From NCBI GenBank assembly GCA_003240775.1, contig QFNI01000005.1:1-64000 (forward strand): a stretch of 64,000 bases of DNA, read 5' to 3'. Origin of the DNA: Mesorhizobium amorphae (GTDB lineage: Bacteria > Pseudomonadota > Alphaproteobacteria > Rhizobiales > Rhizobiaceae). The first letter of the stretch is position 1; every line of letters begins with the position of its first letter. Positions 19,457 through 26,788 of the stretch are shown one piece after another. The translations under genes and the position numbers were made by a program. The notes beneath the pieces were generated by a model. It was not told the DNA's origin. It worked only from the letters and a program-made list of their open reading frames with translations, and did not search any database.

Positions 19457-20623
19457 ATGGGCGTGGCGATCGTGGGGTGGGCGCATGGCCGCTTTGGGCG
19501 GCTGGAGGGGGAGACGCTGGAAAGCCTGATCCAGGGGGTGGCGCGCGAGGCGCTCGACCATGCGGGGATCGGGGCGGACGAGGTGGGCGAGGTGGTGCTC
19601 GGGCACTTCAATGCGGGGTTCAGCCAGCAGGATTTCACGGCGAGCCTGGTGCTGGGAGCGGACGAGCGGCTGCGCTTCGTGCCGGCGACGCGGGTGGAGA
19701 ACGCGTGCGCCACGGGCTCGGCCGCGGTGCGGGCGGGCGCGCGGGCGATCAAAGCGGGGCAGGCGCGCTTCGTGCTCGTGGTGGGGGCGGAGGTGATGTC
19801 GGGGGTGCCGGGGCGCGAGGTGGGGCAGAACCTCCTGCGCGCCTCATACCTGCCGGAGGACGGGGGCGTGGAAGGGGGCTTCGCCGGCGTGTTCGGGCAG
19901 GTGGCGGAAAGCTATTTCCAGCGACACGGCGACCAAAGCGACGCGCTGGCAAGGATAGCGGCCAAGAACCACCGCAACGGGGCCAAAAACCCGCTGGCGC
20001 AGATTCAGAAAGACCTGGGCTTCGCGTTCTGCCGCGCCGAAAGCGCAAAGAACCCGCGCGTGGCAGGCCCCCTCAAGCGCACGGACTGCTCGCCCGTGTC
20101 GGACGGGGCGGCGGCGCTCGTGCTGACGGACACGGGAACCGCGCTCGGGATGAGCCGCGCGGTGGCCCTCCGCGCCCAGGCGCATGTGCAGGACGTGCTG
20201 CCGCGCGGGGCGCGCGACGTGTTGCTGATGGAGGGGTGCGAGCTCGCGTGGAAGCAGGCGCTGGCGGCGGCGGGGGTGGGGCTGGGCAACCTGTCTTTCG
20301 TGGAAACGCATGACTGCTTCACCATCGCGGAGTTGCTCGAATACGAGGCGATGGGGCTTGCGCCGCGCGGGGAAGGTGGGCGCGCGGCGCTCGAAGGCTG
20401 GACGGAAATGGGCGGGATGCTGCCGGTGAACCCGTCGGGCGGGCTGAAGGCCAAGGGGCATCCGATCGGGGCCACGGGGGTGTCGATGCATGTGGTTTCC
20501 GCCATGCAGCTCGTGGGGGAGGCGGGAGAGACGCAGGTGCCCGGCGCCACGCTTGCGGGGGTGTTCAACATGGGCGGGGTGGGGGTGGCGAATTATGTTT
20601 CGGTTTTGGATCGGGTTCGGTGA
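19457..20623 (+). CDS. Thiolase-family protein (SCP-x/acetyl-CoA acetyltransferase-like)
   Basis: This is a 388-residue thiolase fold. The nucleophile is Cys84 in VENACATGSAA, and the C-terminal GHPIGATG and HDCF elements are present. It belongs to the SCP-2/SCP-x type of thiolase homologues rather than the classical beta-ketothiolases; in place of the canonical C-x-G motif near the end it has NMGGVGVANY. In this group the second catalytic cysteine is often missing, so ketoacyl-CoA thiolysis is likely but not certain. The ATG at 19457 follows a GAGGAGG ribosome site. Its stop at 20623 runs into repeat locus R5, and the next gene is convergent. Confidence 0.82.
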   Translation: MGVAIVGWAHGRFGRLEGETLESLIQGVAREALDHAGIGADEVGEVVLGHFNAGFSQQDFTASLVLGADERLRFVPATRVENACATGSAAVRAGARAIKAGQARFVLVVGAEVMSGVPGREVGQNLLRASYLPEDGGVEGGFAGVFGQVAESYFQRHGDQSDALARIAAKNHRNGAKNPLAQIQKDLGFAFCRAESAKNPRVAGPLKRTDCSPVSDGAAALVLTDTGTALGMSRAVALRAQAHVQDVLPRGARDVLLMEGCELAWKQALAAAGVGLGNLSFVETHDCFTIAELLEYEAMGLAPRGEGGRAALEGWTEMGGMLPVNPSGGLKAKGHPIGATGVSMHVVSAMQLVGEAGETQVPGATLAGVFNMGGVGVANYVSVLDRVR

Positions 20624-20858
20624 GGGGTGAGAGGCGACGGCTGAAAGCCGGCAGGACGCCACAGAGGTGGCGTCTTGAGCCTCGAACGCGCCTCAAGCCA
20701 TGCGAAGGGCCGGGCGGGACCGGGTGCCACTTCTCCGCCCCCCTCCCCCTTGAGGGGAGGGGTTAGGGGTGGGGGTAAAGGTGCCGCTTGGTGGACGGTC
20801 GTCGGCACGTGCGGAAGCGTCACCCCCACCCCTTACCCCTCCCCTCAAGGGGGAGGGG
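20624..20858. repeat. Composite intergenic repeat, locus R5 (modules A and B)
   Basis: Module A (GGTGAGAGGCGACGG box, hairpin GACGCCAC/GTGGCGTC, then GAGCCTCGAACGC and GCCATGCGAAGGGC) begins within 10 bases of the thiolase stop. Module B arms follow at 20740-20776 and 20822-20858. The region separates convergent genes and could terminate both. Bases 20859-20957 hold a further module A fragment and no gene. Confidence 0.88.
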
Positions 20859-20957
20859 AAAACGGAGAGGTTTGCGCTTGGTTTTGGGCCGGCCCTTTTT
20901 GGCTCGATGCGTTCGAGGGTCGAAAGGCACCATGCCGGCTGAACGCCAGCCCGGCTT

Positions 20958-21716
20958 TCACGCCATCTCGCGGCTGTTCCAGAGTTCCACGCGGCCGAAG
21001 GCGGGGACCAGGATGGCGGGGCGGGCGAAGTCGATGCCGGCGACGAGACCGAGGAAGTGGAGCTCGACGCCGCTGCCCCAGCCGAGCGCAAAGCCGGCGA
21101 GGCCGTTGAGCGTGACATGCACGTCCCAGCTTTCGGGATACCAGTCGAAGGCGAGGTAGCCCGCCTCCCAGTCGCGGCCGACCGCGTTGGGCGGCATGCG
21201 CGCGCCGAGCGCGGGCACCGACTTGACGACATGGGCGACAAAGGAGTTCGAGTTGGGGCCGGGCCAGATGTGGTAGTCGCCCGACTTGGAATAGGGGTAG
21301 GAGCGGATGGCCTCTTCGACCTTGGGGATGAGCGCCTCGGCCTCGGCCCCCGTGACCGCGCGCACGATCACCGGCTCGTTGGAATACCAGCGCGCATCGG
21401 CCGGGTAGTTGTTGCGGCGCACGGGCGCGCCCCAGCCGACCTTGTCGTAGCGCACGTAAGGAGCGCTGCCGGCGGCCTTGGTCACGATCCAGGAATGAAC
21501 GGAGAAGGCTCCCTTGAGGCCGCCGGTGCGCGCGGCCATCACGTAGACGGCAGCATCCCGCGCGTCTTTCTCGACCGGCAGCACGCCGCTTGCCGACCAG
21601 TCGGCCGAGCGCCAGGAATTGGGACGGTCTTGCATCATCCACCAGCCCAGCGTGGCGAGCGCGGGCAGGATGAAGACGACGAGCAGAAAAAGAGCGAGGC
21701 GCGAGGCCAGCCACAT
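20958..21716 (-). CDS. DUF3750 family protein
   Basis: This 252-residue protein from the ATG at 21716 has an N-terminal membrane anchor (WLASRLALFLLVVFILPALA). A conserved extracytoplasmic domain follows with AFSVHSWIVTK, VRYDKVGWG.PVRRN, YHIWPGPNSNSFVAH and an AFDWYPESW segment. This pattern, with HSW and PGPNSN, defines DUF3750 as I know it; the function is unstudied. The fold's pattern of buried His/Asn residues would suit a papain-like or lipocalin-like domain, but that is speculation. It diverges from the asparaginase gene with only 14 bases between starts. Confidence 0.85.
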   Translation of the reverse strand: MWLASRLALFLLVVFILPALATLGWWMMQDRPNSWRSADWSASGVLPVEKDARDAAVYVMAARTGGLKGAFSVHSWIVTKAAGSAPYVRYDKVGWGAPVRRNNYPADARWYSNEPVIVRAVTGAEAEALIPKVEEAIRSYPYSKSGDYHIWPGPNSNSFVAHVVKSVPALGARMPPNAVGRDWEAGYLAFDWYPESWDVHVTLNGLAGFALGWGSGVELHFLGLVAGIDFARPAILVPAFGRVELWNSREMA

Positions 21717-21730
21717 GGCGAGCGGTTCCG

Positions 21731-22687
21731 TTGATAGTTGCTGCGATTGCAGGGTGGGGACGGGGCTTTTATGTGGACGGTGCCGTACGGCTGGCGCTGG
21801 GCGATGTGGAGGGGATGGTGTTTCCGCGCTCGGCGGTGAAGAGCATCCAGGCGCTGCCGCTGGTGGAGGGTGGCGCGGCCGATCGCTTCGGCTTCGGAAA
21901 TCGTGAGCTGGCGCTCGCCTGCGCCTCGCATTCGGGGGAGCCCGAGCACGCCGCACTTGCGGGCGCGATGCTCGAGCGCGCGGGGCTGGGCGAGGCGGCG
22001 CTCGAATGCGGCGCGCACTGGCCGCGCGAGGAGTTTGCGCGCGCGCTGGCGCGGCAAGGGCGTGAGCCCAGCCAGTTGCACAACAACTGCTCGGGCAAGC
22101 ATGCGGGCTTCCTGTGCGCCTGCTGCCACGCGGGGGTGGAGCACCGCGGCTATGTGGGCGCGGATCACTGGATGCAGGAAGAGGTGCGGGGCGCGCTGGA
22201 AGCGGTGACGGGGGCACGGCACGGGGACGAGAACCGGGCGACGGACGGCTGCGCCATTCCCACCTATGCGGTGCCGCTGAAGAGCCTGGCGCTCGGCATG
22301 GCAAGGATGGGAACGGGGGTGGGGCTTTCGCCCGAGCGCGCAAAGGCCGCGCGGCGGCTGTTTGCGGCCTGCATGGCGGAGCCGTTTCTGGTGGCGGGCA
22401 CGGGGCGGGCCGACACCGCGATGATGGCGGCGGCGCGGGGGCGGGTGTTCACCAAGACCGGGGCGGAAGGGGTGTTCTGCGCGAGCCTGCCCGAGCTGGG
22501 GCTGGGGGTCGCGGTGAAATGCGAGGACGGCGCGGCGCGGGCGGCGGATGCGGCCGTGGCCGGGGTGCTGGCCGGGCTGGTGGAGGGGGAGTTGCGCGGG
22601 GCGCTGGAGGGGATGGCGCGGGGGGAGCTGCGGAATTGGAACGGGGTGGTGGTGGGGGAGGTGCGGGCGGTGAGGGGGGATGGGTGA
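21731..22687 (+). CDS. L-asparaginase II family protein, shortened N terminus
   Basis: This 318-residue protein of the rhizobial-type asparaginase II family hydrolyses asparagine to aspartate and ammonia. Conserved blocks are FPRSAVKSIQALPLVE, LACASHSGEPEH, NNCSGKHAGFLC, DGCAIPTYA and a C-terminal KCEDGAARA. Family members normally begin with a segment of about 15 to 20 more residues. Here the frame opens with a TTG at 21731 (or a GTG at 21770), 14 bases from the start of the divergent DUF3750 gene. Either the N terminus is trimmed or a rare start is used. The Ser/Lys and Cys residues proposed as catalytic in this family are present. Confidence 0.8.
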   Translation: MIVAAIAGWGRGFYVDGAVRLALGDVEGMVFPRSAVKSIQALPLVEGGAADRFGFGNRELALACASHSGEPEHAALAGAMLERAGLGEAALECGAHWPREEFARALARQGREPSQLHNNCSGKHAGFLCACCHAGVEHRGYVGADHWMQEEVRGALEAVTGARHGDENRATDGCAIPTYAVPLKSLALGMARMGTGVGLSPERAKAARRLFAACMAEPFLVAGTGRADTAMMAAARGRVFTKTGAEGVFCASLPELGLGVAVKCEDGAARAADAAVAGVLAGLVEGELRGALEGMARGELRNWNGVVVGEVRAVRGDG

Positions 22688-22710
22688 AAGCGGGCGCGGA
22701 ACTATGGGGG

Positions 22711-23310
22711 TGAGAGGCGACGGCCGGAGGCCGGCAAGAAGCCATGGGGATGGCTTCTTGAGCCTCGAACGCCCTGAGCCATGCGAAAGGCCGGGCGGGA
22801 CTGGGTGCGAACTTCTCCGGTCCCCTCGCGCTTGAGGGGGTGAGAGGCGACGGCCGGAGGCCGGCAAGAAGCCATGGGGATGGCTTCTTGAGCCTCGAAC
22901 GCCCTGAGCCATGCGAAGGGCAGGGCAGGACTGGGTGCAAACCTCTCCACCCCCTCCCCCTTGAGGGGAGGGGTATGGGGTGGGGGTAAACCGTCCCGCT
23001 CAGCTGAACGATCGTCGGCATGGCGGAGACGTCACCCCCACCCCTTACCCCTCCCCTCAAGGGGGAGGGGGAAACGGAGAGGGGTGTGGGGCACTGGGTG
23101 GTGGTTTGCGGGGCTTGCGGCGCGTTGGGGGTATGGAAAGTCAGCTCCGGCGCTTTGTGCTGGTTGGGGGTCGTTGCCTTCGCAGCGGTCGAGAAGGGCG
23201 GTGGAGAGGTTGGCACCCAGTCCCGCCCGGCCCTTCGCTTGGCTCAGGGCGTTCGAGGCTCACGAAGCCACCTCTGTGGCTTCGTGACGGCCGGAGGCCG
23301 TCGCCTCTCA
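22711..23310. repeat. Composite intergenic repeat, locus R6 (tandem module A, module B, long 3' flank)
   Basis: A 130-base unit is tandemly duplicated (22711-22840 and 22841-22970), each starting TGAGAGGCGACGGCCGG. Module B arms are at 22951-22987 and 23034-23070 around a 46-base spacer. From 23071 a further 240 bases (TGTGGGGCACTGGGTGG, GTCAGCTCCGG, then inverted module A ending CGTCGCCTCTCA) match locus R7 in the same orientation. The TCA at 23308 is the stop codon of the leftward beta-helix gene. Confidence 0.9.
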
Positions 23311-24675
23311 CCCCACTCGGTTCCCCGTCACCGCCACATGATCGGGAGGGGTGCCGCCGGCGGCGAGGTCGTCGGTGGCGTGATCGGTCCAGCGGTGGCC
23401 GACGATGCCGCCGTGGCGGGGCTTGCCGATCACGTTGTTGGCGATGAGGGCGGTGCCGGCACCTTCCACGGCGGATACGCCGATGCCCCAGCCGCACTCG
23501 CGGATCACGTTGCCGGACACGCTGACATCGCGCAGGAAGGGGCCCCAGCCCAGGTTGATGCCGTAGACGGGGGCGCCTTCGATCACGTTGCCGGTGACGC
23601 TCGTGTCGGCTTCCACCGCGATGCCGATGCCGAAGCCCGCGGCGTCCGCCGGGTAGGGGCCGGTCGTCACCATGTTGCGCACAAGATTGCCCGAGACCAC
23701 CGCGAGCCGGCCGCCCTCGTTGAAGTTGACCACCGAGATGCCGTTGGTGGCGCCGTCGACGATGTTGCCGGAGATCAGCGCGCCCGAGAACGCGAACTCC
23801 GAATAGATGGCGGTCTCGCCCGACTGGAGGCAGGTGTTGCCGGTGATCTGGACGTTGCCGCCGCTGTTGGAGCGGATGGCGGAAAAGGCGCAGGCCGAGA
23901 CGTGGTTGCCGGAGATCACCACGTTGTCGGCGCGGAAGACGTTGATGCCGTTGCCGTTCTGGCCGGTGCCGCCGGCCAGGGCCGCGATGCGCTCGACGCG
24001 GTTGTTCGACACCACCGTGCCGTCGGAGCCGGGCGCCCAGCGGTGGACGAGGATGCCGCCGTTGCCGCAGTCGCGCACGGTGTTGGCGGTGATCGCGAGG
24101 CCCGTGCTTTCGATGGCGAAGATGCCGGCATCCGCCGCGCCCGAGACCGTGTTGCCGTGGATGGCGCCGCCGCAGCCTTCCGCCAGGATGCCGTGGCGGC
24201 CCGAGCCGAGCACGGTGCAGCCTTCGATCGCAATGTTGGGCACGCGGCGCAGCTCGATCAAGGCCTGGGCGGGATCGCGCAGCCAGCGGCTCGCGCCGTC
24301 GAGCAGGAGGCCCGACAGCTCGAAGCGCTCGATGTCCTGGGCGAGAAAGAGGTGGCCGTCGCCCGCGAACACGATGCGCGAGGCGCCGGGGATGCCGACC
24401 AGGCGCACCGCGCGGGGCAGTTCCAACCCGCTCACCTCGTAGGTGCCGGGCGGCAGGAAGACGGGCATGTCGCGGTCGGACGCTTCGCGCAGCATGCGCG
24501 AGAAGGCGCGCGAATCCGCTGCGCCCGGCCGGACGCCGAGATCGGCTGCGTCGAGCGTGCCGCGCAAGCCGACCGTGGCCGAGGCGTGGGCGACCGTGGG
24601 GGCTGCCACGAAGCCTGCGGCGGTGGCCTGGAGAAAGGCCCTGCGGCTCGCGCGGGACGGGGGTTCCTGGGCCAG
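23308..24675 (-). CDS. Tat-exported parallel beta-helix protein (TIGR03808 type)
   Basis: This protein of about 455 residues is made of repeated short units with turns such as NTVSGAADAGIFA, NHVSACAFSAI and GNVIRECGWGIGV, the pattern of a right-handed parallel beta-helix. It is expected to be exported folded. The frame extends upstream of the first GTG (24609) to give SRRAFLQATAAGF, a twin-arginine signal. No ATG exists there. The best start is a CTG at 24675, eight bases after a GAGGAGG ribosome site. Its last codons and TGA lie in repeat module A of locus R6. It diverges from the GreA-like gene 42 bases away. The biological role of the family is unknown; polysaccharide binding or lysis is a common guess for this fold. 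Confidence 0.82.
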   Translation of the reverse strand: MAQEPPSRASRRAFLQATAAGFVAAPTVAHASATVGLRGTLDAADLGVRPGAADSRAFSRMLREASDRDMPVFLPPGTYEVSGLELPRAVRLVGIPGASRIVFAGDGHLFLAQDIERFELSGLLLDGASRWLRDPAQALIELRRVPNIAIEGCTVLGSGRHGILAEGCGGAIHGNTVSGAADAGIFAIESTGLAITANTVRDCGNGGILVHRWAPGSDGTVVSNNRVERIAALAGGTGQNGNGINVFRADNVVISGNHVSACAFSAIRSNSGGNVQITGNTCLQSGETAIYSEFAFSGALISGNIVDGATNGISVVNFNEGGRLAVVSGNLVRNMVTTGPYPADAAGFGIGIAVEADTSVTGNVIEGAPVYGINLGWGPFLRDVSVSGNVIRECGWGIGVSAVEGAGTALIANNVIGKPRHGGIVGHRWTDHATDDLAAGGTPPDHVAVTGNRVG

Positions 24676-24716
24676 AACAGCCTCCTCGCTTTGCCGGAAC
24701 GTGGAGGGAACCCTAG

Positions 24717-25196
24717 ATGGAAAGAATGAGCAGGGCGTTTACCAAGGAAGACGAAACGGGCGACGGGCTGGGCGGCATCGGCGAGCGGCCGGTGAGCGCG
24801 CATCGCAACCTCGTCACGCCGGGCGGGCTGGCGGCGATGGACGCCGAGCTTGCGCGGCTGCGCGAGGAGCTGGCCGAGGCGGGCGGGGAGCGCGAGCGCG
24901 TGGCGCATCTGTCGCGCGATCTCCGCTACTGGACGGCGCGGCGCGAAACGGCGGAACTGTCGGTGCCCGATCCGGGAAGCGACGTGGTGCGCTTCGGCAT
25001 GAGCGTGCGGGTGGCGGCGGAAGACGGGCGCGAGAACACTTGGCGCATCGTGGGCGAGGACGAGGCGGATGCCGGGCAGGGCACGATCAGCCACGTGTCG
25101 CCGATGGCGCGGGCGCTGTTCGGGAAGGGCGTGGGGGAGGAAGCGGTGGTGAACGGGGTGTGGTGGGAGATCTTGTGGGTGAGAGGCGACGGCTGA
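24717..25196 (+). CDS. GreA/GreB-family transcription elongation factor-like protein
   Basis: This 159-residue protein has an N-terminal coiled-coil stretch (AAMDAELARLREELAEAGGERERV, about residues 38-62). A GreA C-terminal FKBP-like domain follows, with VVRFGMSVRVA, TWRIVGEDEADAGQGTISHVSPMARALFGKGVGEE. Gre factors help stalled RNA polymerase cleave and restart the transcript. The coil is shorter than in housekeeping GreA, and the tip lacks an obvious DxxE acidic pair, so this is probably the accessory type. The ATG at 24717 has GGAGGG 8 bases upstream; a second ATG at 24726 gives the more typical MSRAF start. The last five codons (VRGDG) are written by repeat module A. Confidence 0.78.
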   Translation: MERMSRAFTKEDETGDGLGGIGERPVSAHRNLVTPGGLAAMDAELARLREELAEAGGERERVAHLSRDLRYWTARRETAELSVPDPGSDVVRFGMSVRVAAEDGRENTWRIVGEDEADAGQGTISHVSPMARALFGKGVGEEAVVNGVWWEILWVRGDG

Positions 25197-25640
25197 AAGC
25201 CGGCAAGACGCCACGGAGGTGGCGTCTTGAGCCTCGAACGCCTTGAGCCATGCGAAAGGCGGGGCGGGACCGGGTGCAAACCTCTCCACCCCCTCCCCCT
25301 TGAGGGGAGGGGTATGGGGTGGGGGTGGCGTCTTCGCCATGCCGACGATCGTTCAGCTGAGCGGCACGGCTTACCCCCACCCCTTACCCCTCCCCTCAAG
25401 GGGGAGGGGAAAATGGAGAGGGGTGTGGGGCACCGGGTGGTGGTTTGCGGGTGCTGAGGCTGAAGAAGTCAGCTCCGGGGCTTTGTGCCGGTCGAAGGTT
25501 GTCGCCTTCGCAGCGGTCAGGAAGAGCGGTGGAGAGGGTTGAGCCCGGTCCTGCCCGGCCCTTCGCGTGGCTCCGGGCGTTCGAGGCTCACGAAGCCACC
25601 TCTGTGGCTTCGTGACGGCCTAGCGGCCGTCGCCTCTCAC
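25179..25640. repeat. Composite intergenic repeat, locus R7 (modules A, B, long 3' flank)
   Basis: Module A (25179 onward, hairpin AGACGCCAC/GTGGCGTCT) is followed by module B arms at 25290-25326 and 25373-25409 and then the same 230-base flank as R6, ending in inverted module A at 25560-25640. Left and right flanks match R6 in direct orientation, but the 46-base spacer between the arms matches the R6 spacer only as its reverse complement. The TCA at 25637 is the stop of the leftward mutase-like gene. Confidence 0.9.
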
Positions 25641-26698
25641 CCCCGGCTGGGCACCAGGGGTTCGGCAGTCGCTGCACCGTTCAGCGGTTCCGGCCGCGGG
25701 GCCGGTTGGCGGGTGCCGCGGATGCGGGTCTGGATGTGGCCGGCGGAGAGGCTGCGCAGGATGCCGCCTTCGGCGTGGATGCGCTCGAACTCGGTCCAGG
25801 CTTCGTCGACCAGGGGAGCGGGGTCGGGGACGCCCGTGTCGAGCGCGGGCGCGGGCGCGCCATCGCGGCCGAAGATCGAGAGCGTGTCGGCGCCGCCCGC
25901 GGCTGCGTGGTCGACGGCCCGCTCGATGCGCGCCGCGTCGCTCGTGCGGTCGCCCCGCAGCATGCGCCAGGAGGTTTCGGCGTGGAGGTGGAGGGGCAGG
26001 GGGCCGATGCCGTGGGTGCCGAGCAGGCGGTTCCAGAGCAGGCGCAGCGCCCGGAGCTTGGCGGCCGATTCGGGGGTGTGGTCGACGCCGAGCGCGAAGC
26101 CGATATGGGGTGCCGCATATTGGAGCGGCTGGCGGGCGAGCTCGAACATGCGCAGGAAGGACGAGGCGGAAGCCAGCGTGCAGCCGAGTTCCTCGGCGGC
26201 GCTCGCGCCCGCATTGTGGAACACGCGGCCATCGGCCTCGAGCAGCACGCCGGGCATGTTGAGCGCGAAGAAATGCGACAGCGACTGGGGCATGGAGGCT
26301 TCCAGCGCCTCGATGCTCATGCGCAGCCGCCCGGCACCCGCAAGCATCGCGGCCGGGTCCATGCCCATTGCGAGGTCGAGGTTCTCGGAAGGGATGCGCC
26401 GGCTGGCGAGATAGGCGAGCAGGTGCTCGGCGCCCGCGCGCGCCTCGGGGTGGACGTCGACGCGCAGGTGCAGGCGTTCGAGCGGCAACCCGTCGAGCAC
26501 GGTGCGCAGCGTGGGCAGGCCGGGCGGCAGGCCGCGGCCGAAGGCGTTGGGCGCATGGGCGAAGACGAGCGCGAGGCCGGCCACGCCGTCTGCCACCTGG
26601 CGCTGGGCGTCGCTTGCGGCGGTGCGCGCGTCGGGCGCGTCGATCCGCGCGATCACGCGGGGCGCCACACCCTCACCCACGATTTCGCTCGCCTGCAT
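25637..26698 (-). CDS. Methylmalonyl-CoA mutase small-subunit-like protein, internally shortened
   Basis: This protein of 353 residues from the ATG at 26698 (RBS GAGGAG) is related to the non-catalytic small subunit (MutA) of methylmalonyl-CoA mutase. Recognisable segments are LRMSIEALEASMPQSLSHFFALNMPG, VFHNAGASAAEELGCTLA, AAPHIGFALGVDHTPESAAKLRALRLLW, LHLHAETSWRM, and AWTEFERIHAEGGILRSL near the end. Between GGADTLSI and AWTEFE the family normally has about 45 more residues (including an ESHLD-type motif), and these are missing. The B12-binding domain is absent too. No catalytic partner gene is nearby, so this may be a decaying or repurposed protein. Its stop codon is in repeat R7. Confidence 0.78.
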   Translation of the reverse strand: MQASEIVGEGVAPRVIARIDAPDARTAASDAQRQVADGVAGLALVFAHAPNAFGRGLPPGLPTLRTVLDGLPLERLHLRVDVHPEARAGAEHLLAYLASRRIPSENLDLAMGMDPAAMLAGAGRLRMSIEALEASMPQSLSHFFALNMPGVLLEADGRVFHNAGASAAEELGCTLASASSFLRMFELARQPLQYAAPHIGFALGVDHTPESAAKLRALRLLWNRLLGTHGIGPLPLHLHAETSWRMLRGDRTSDAARIERAVDHAAAGGADTLSIFGRDGAPAPALDTGVPDPAPLVDEAWTEFERIHAEGGILRSLSAGHIQTRIRGTRQPAPRPEPLNGAATAEPLVPSRG

Positions 26699-26788
26699 CC
26701 CCACTCCTCGGGCTCCCGGCATTGTTTGCGCGGCCTGCCACCCTTATAGCTCCTTGCCCATCAAGCGAAAGCAGCGAAAGAGGCCCGC

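Noticed and set aside
19297..19752. Minus-strand frame over the start of the thiolase gene
   Set aside because: Mostly antisense to the thiolase; only its last about 15 codons look protein-like and they cannot be tied to a gene.
24432..25340. 302-codon frame across the GreA-like gene
   Set aside because: It runs antisense through the GreA-like gene and reads repeat R7; no conserved motif.
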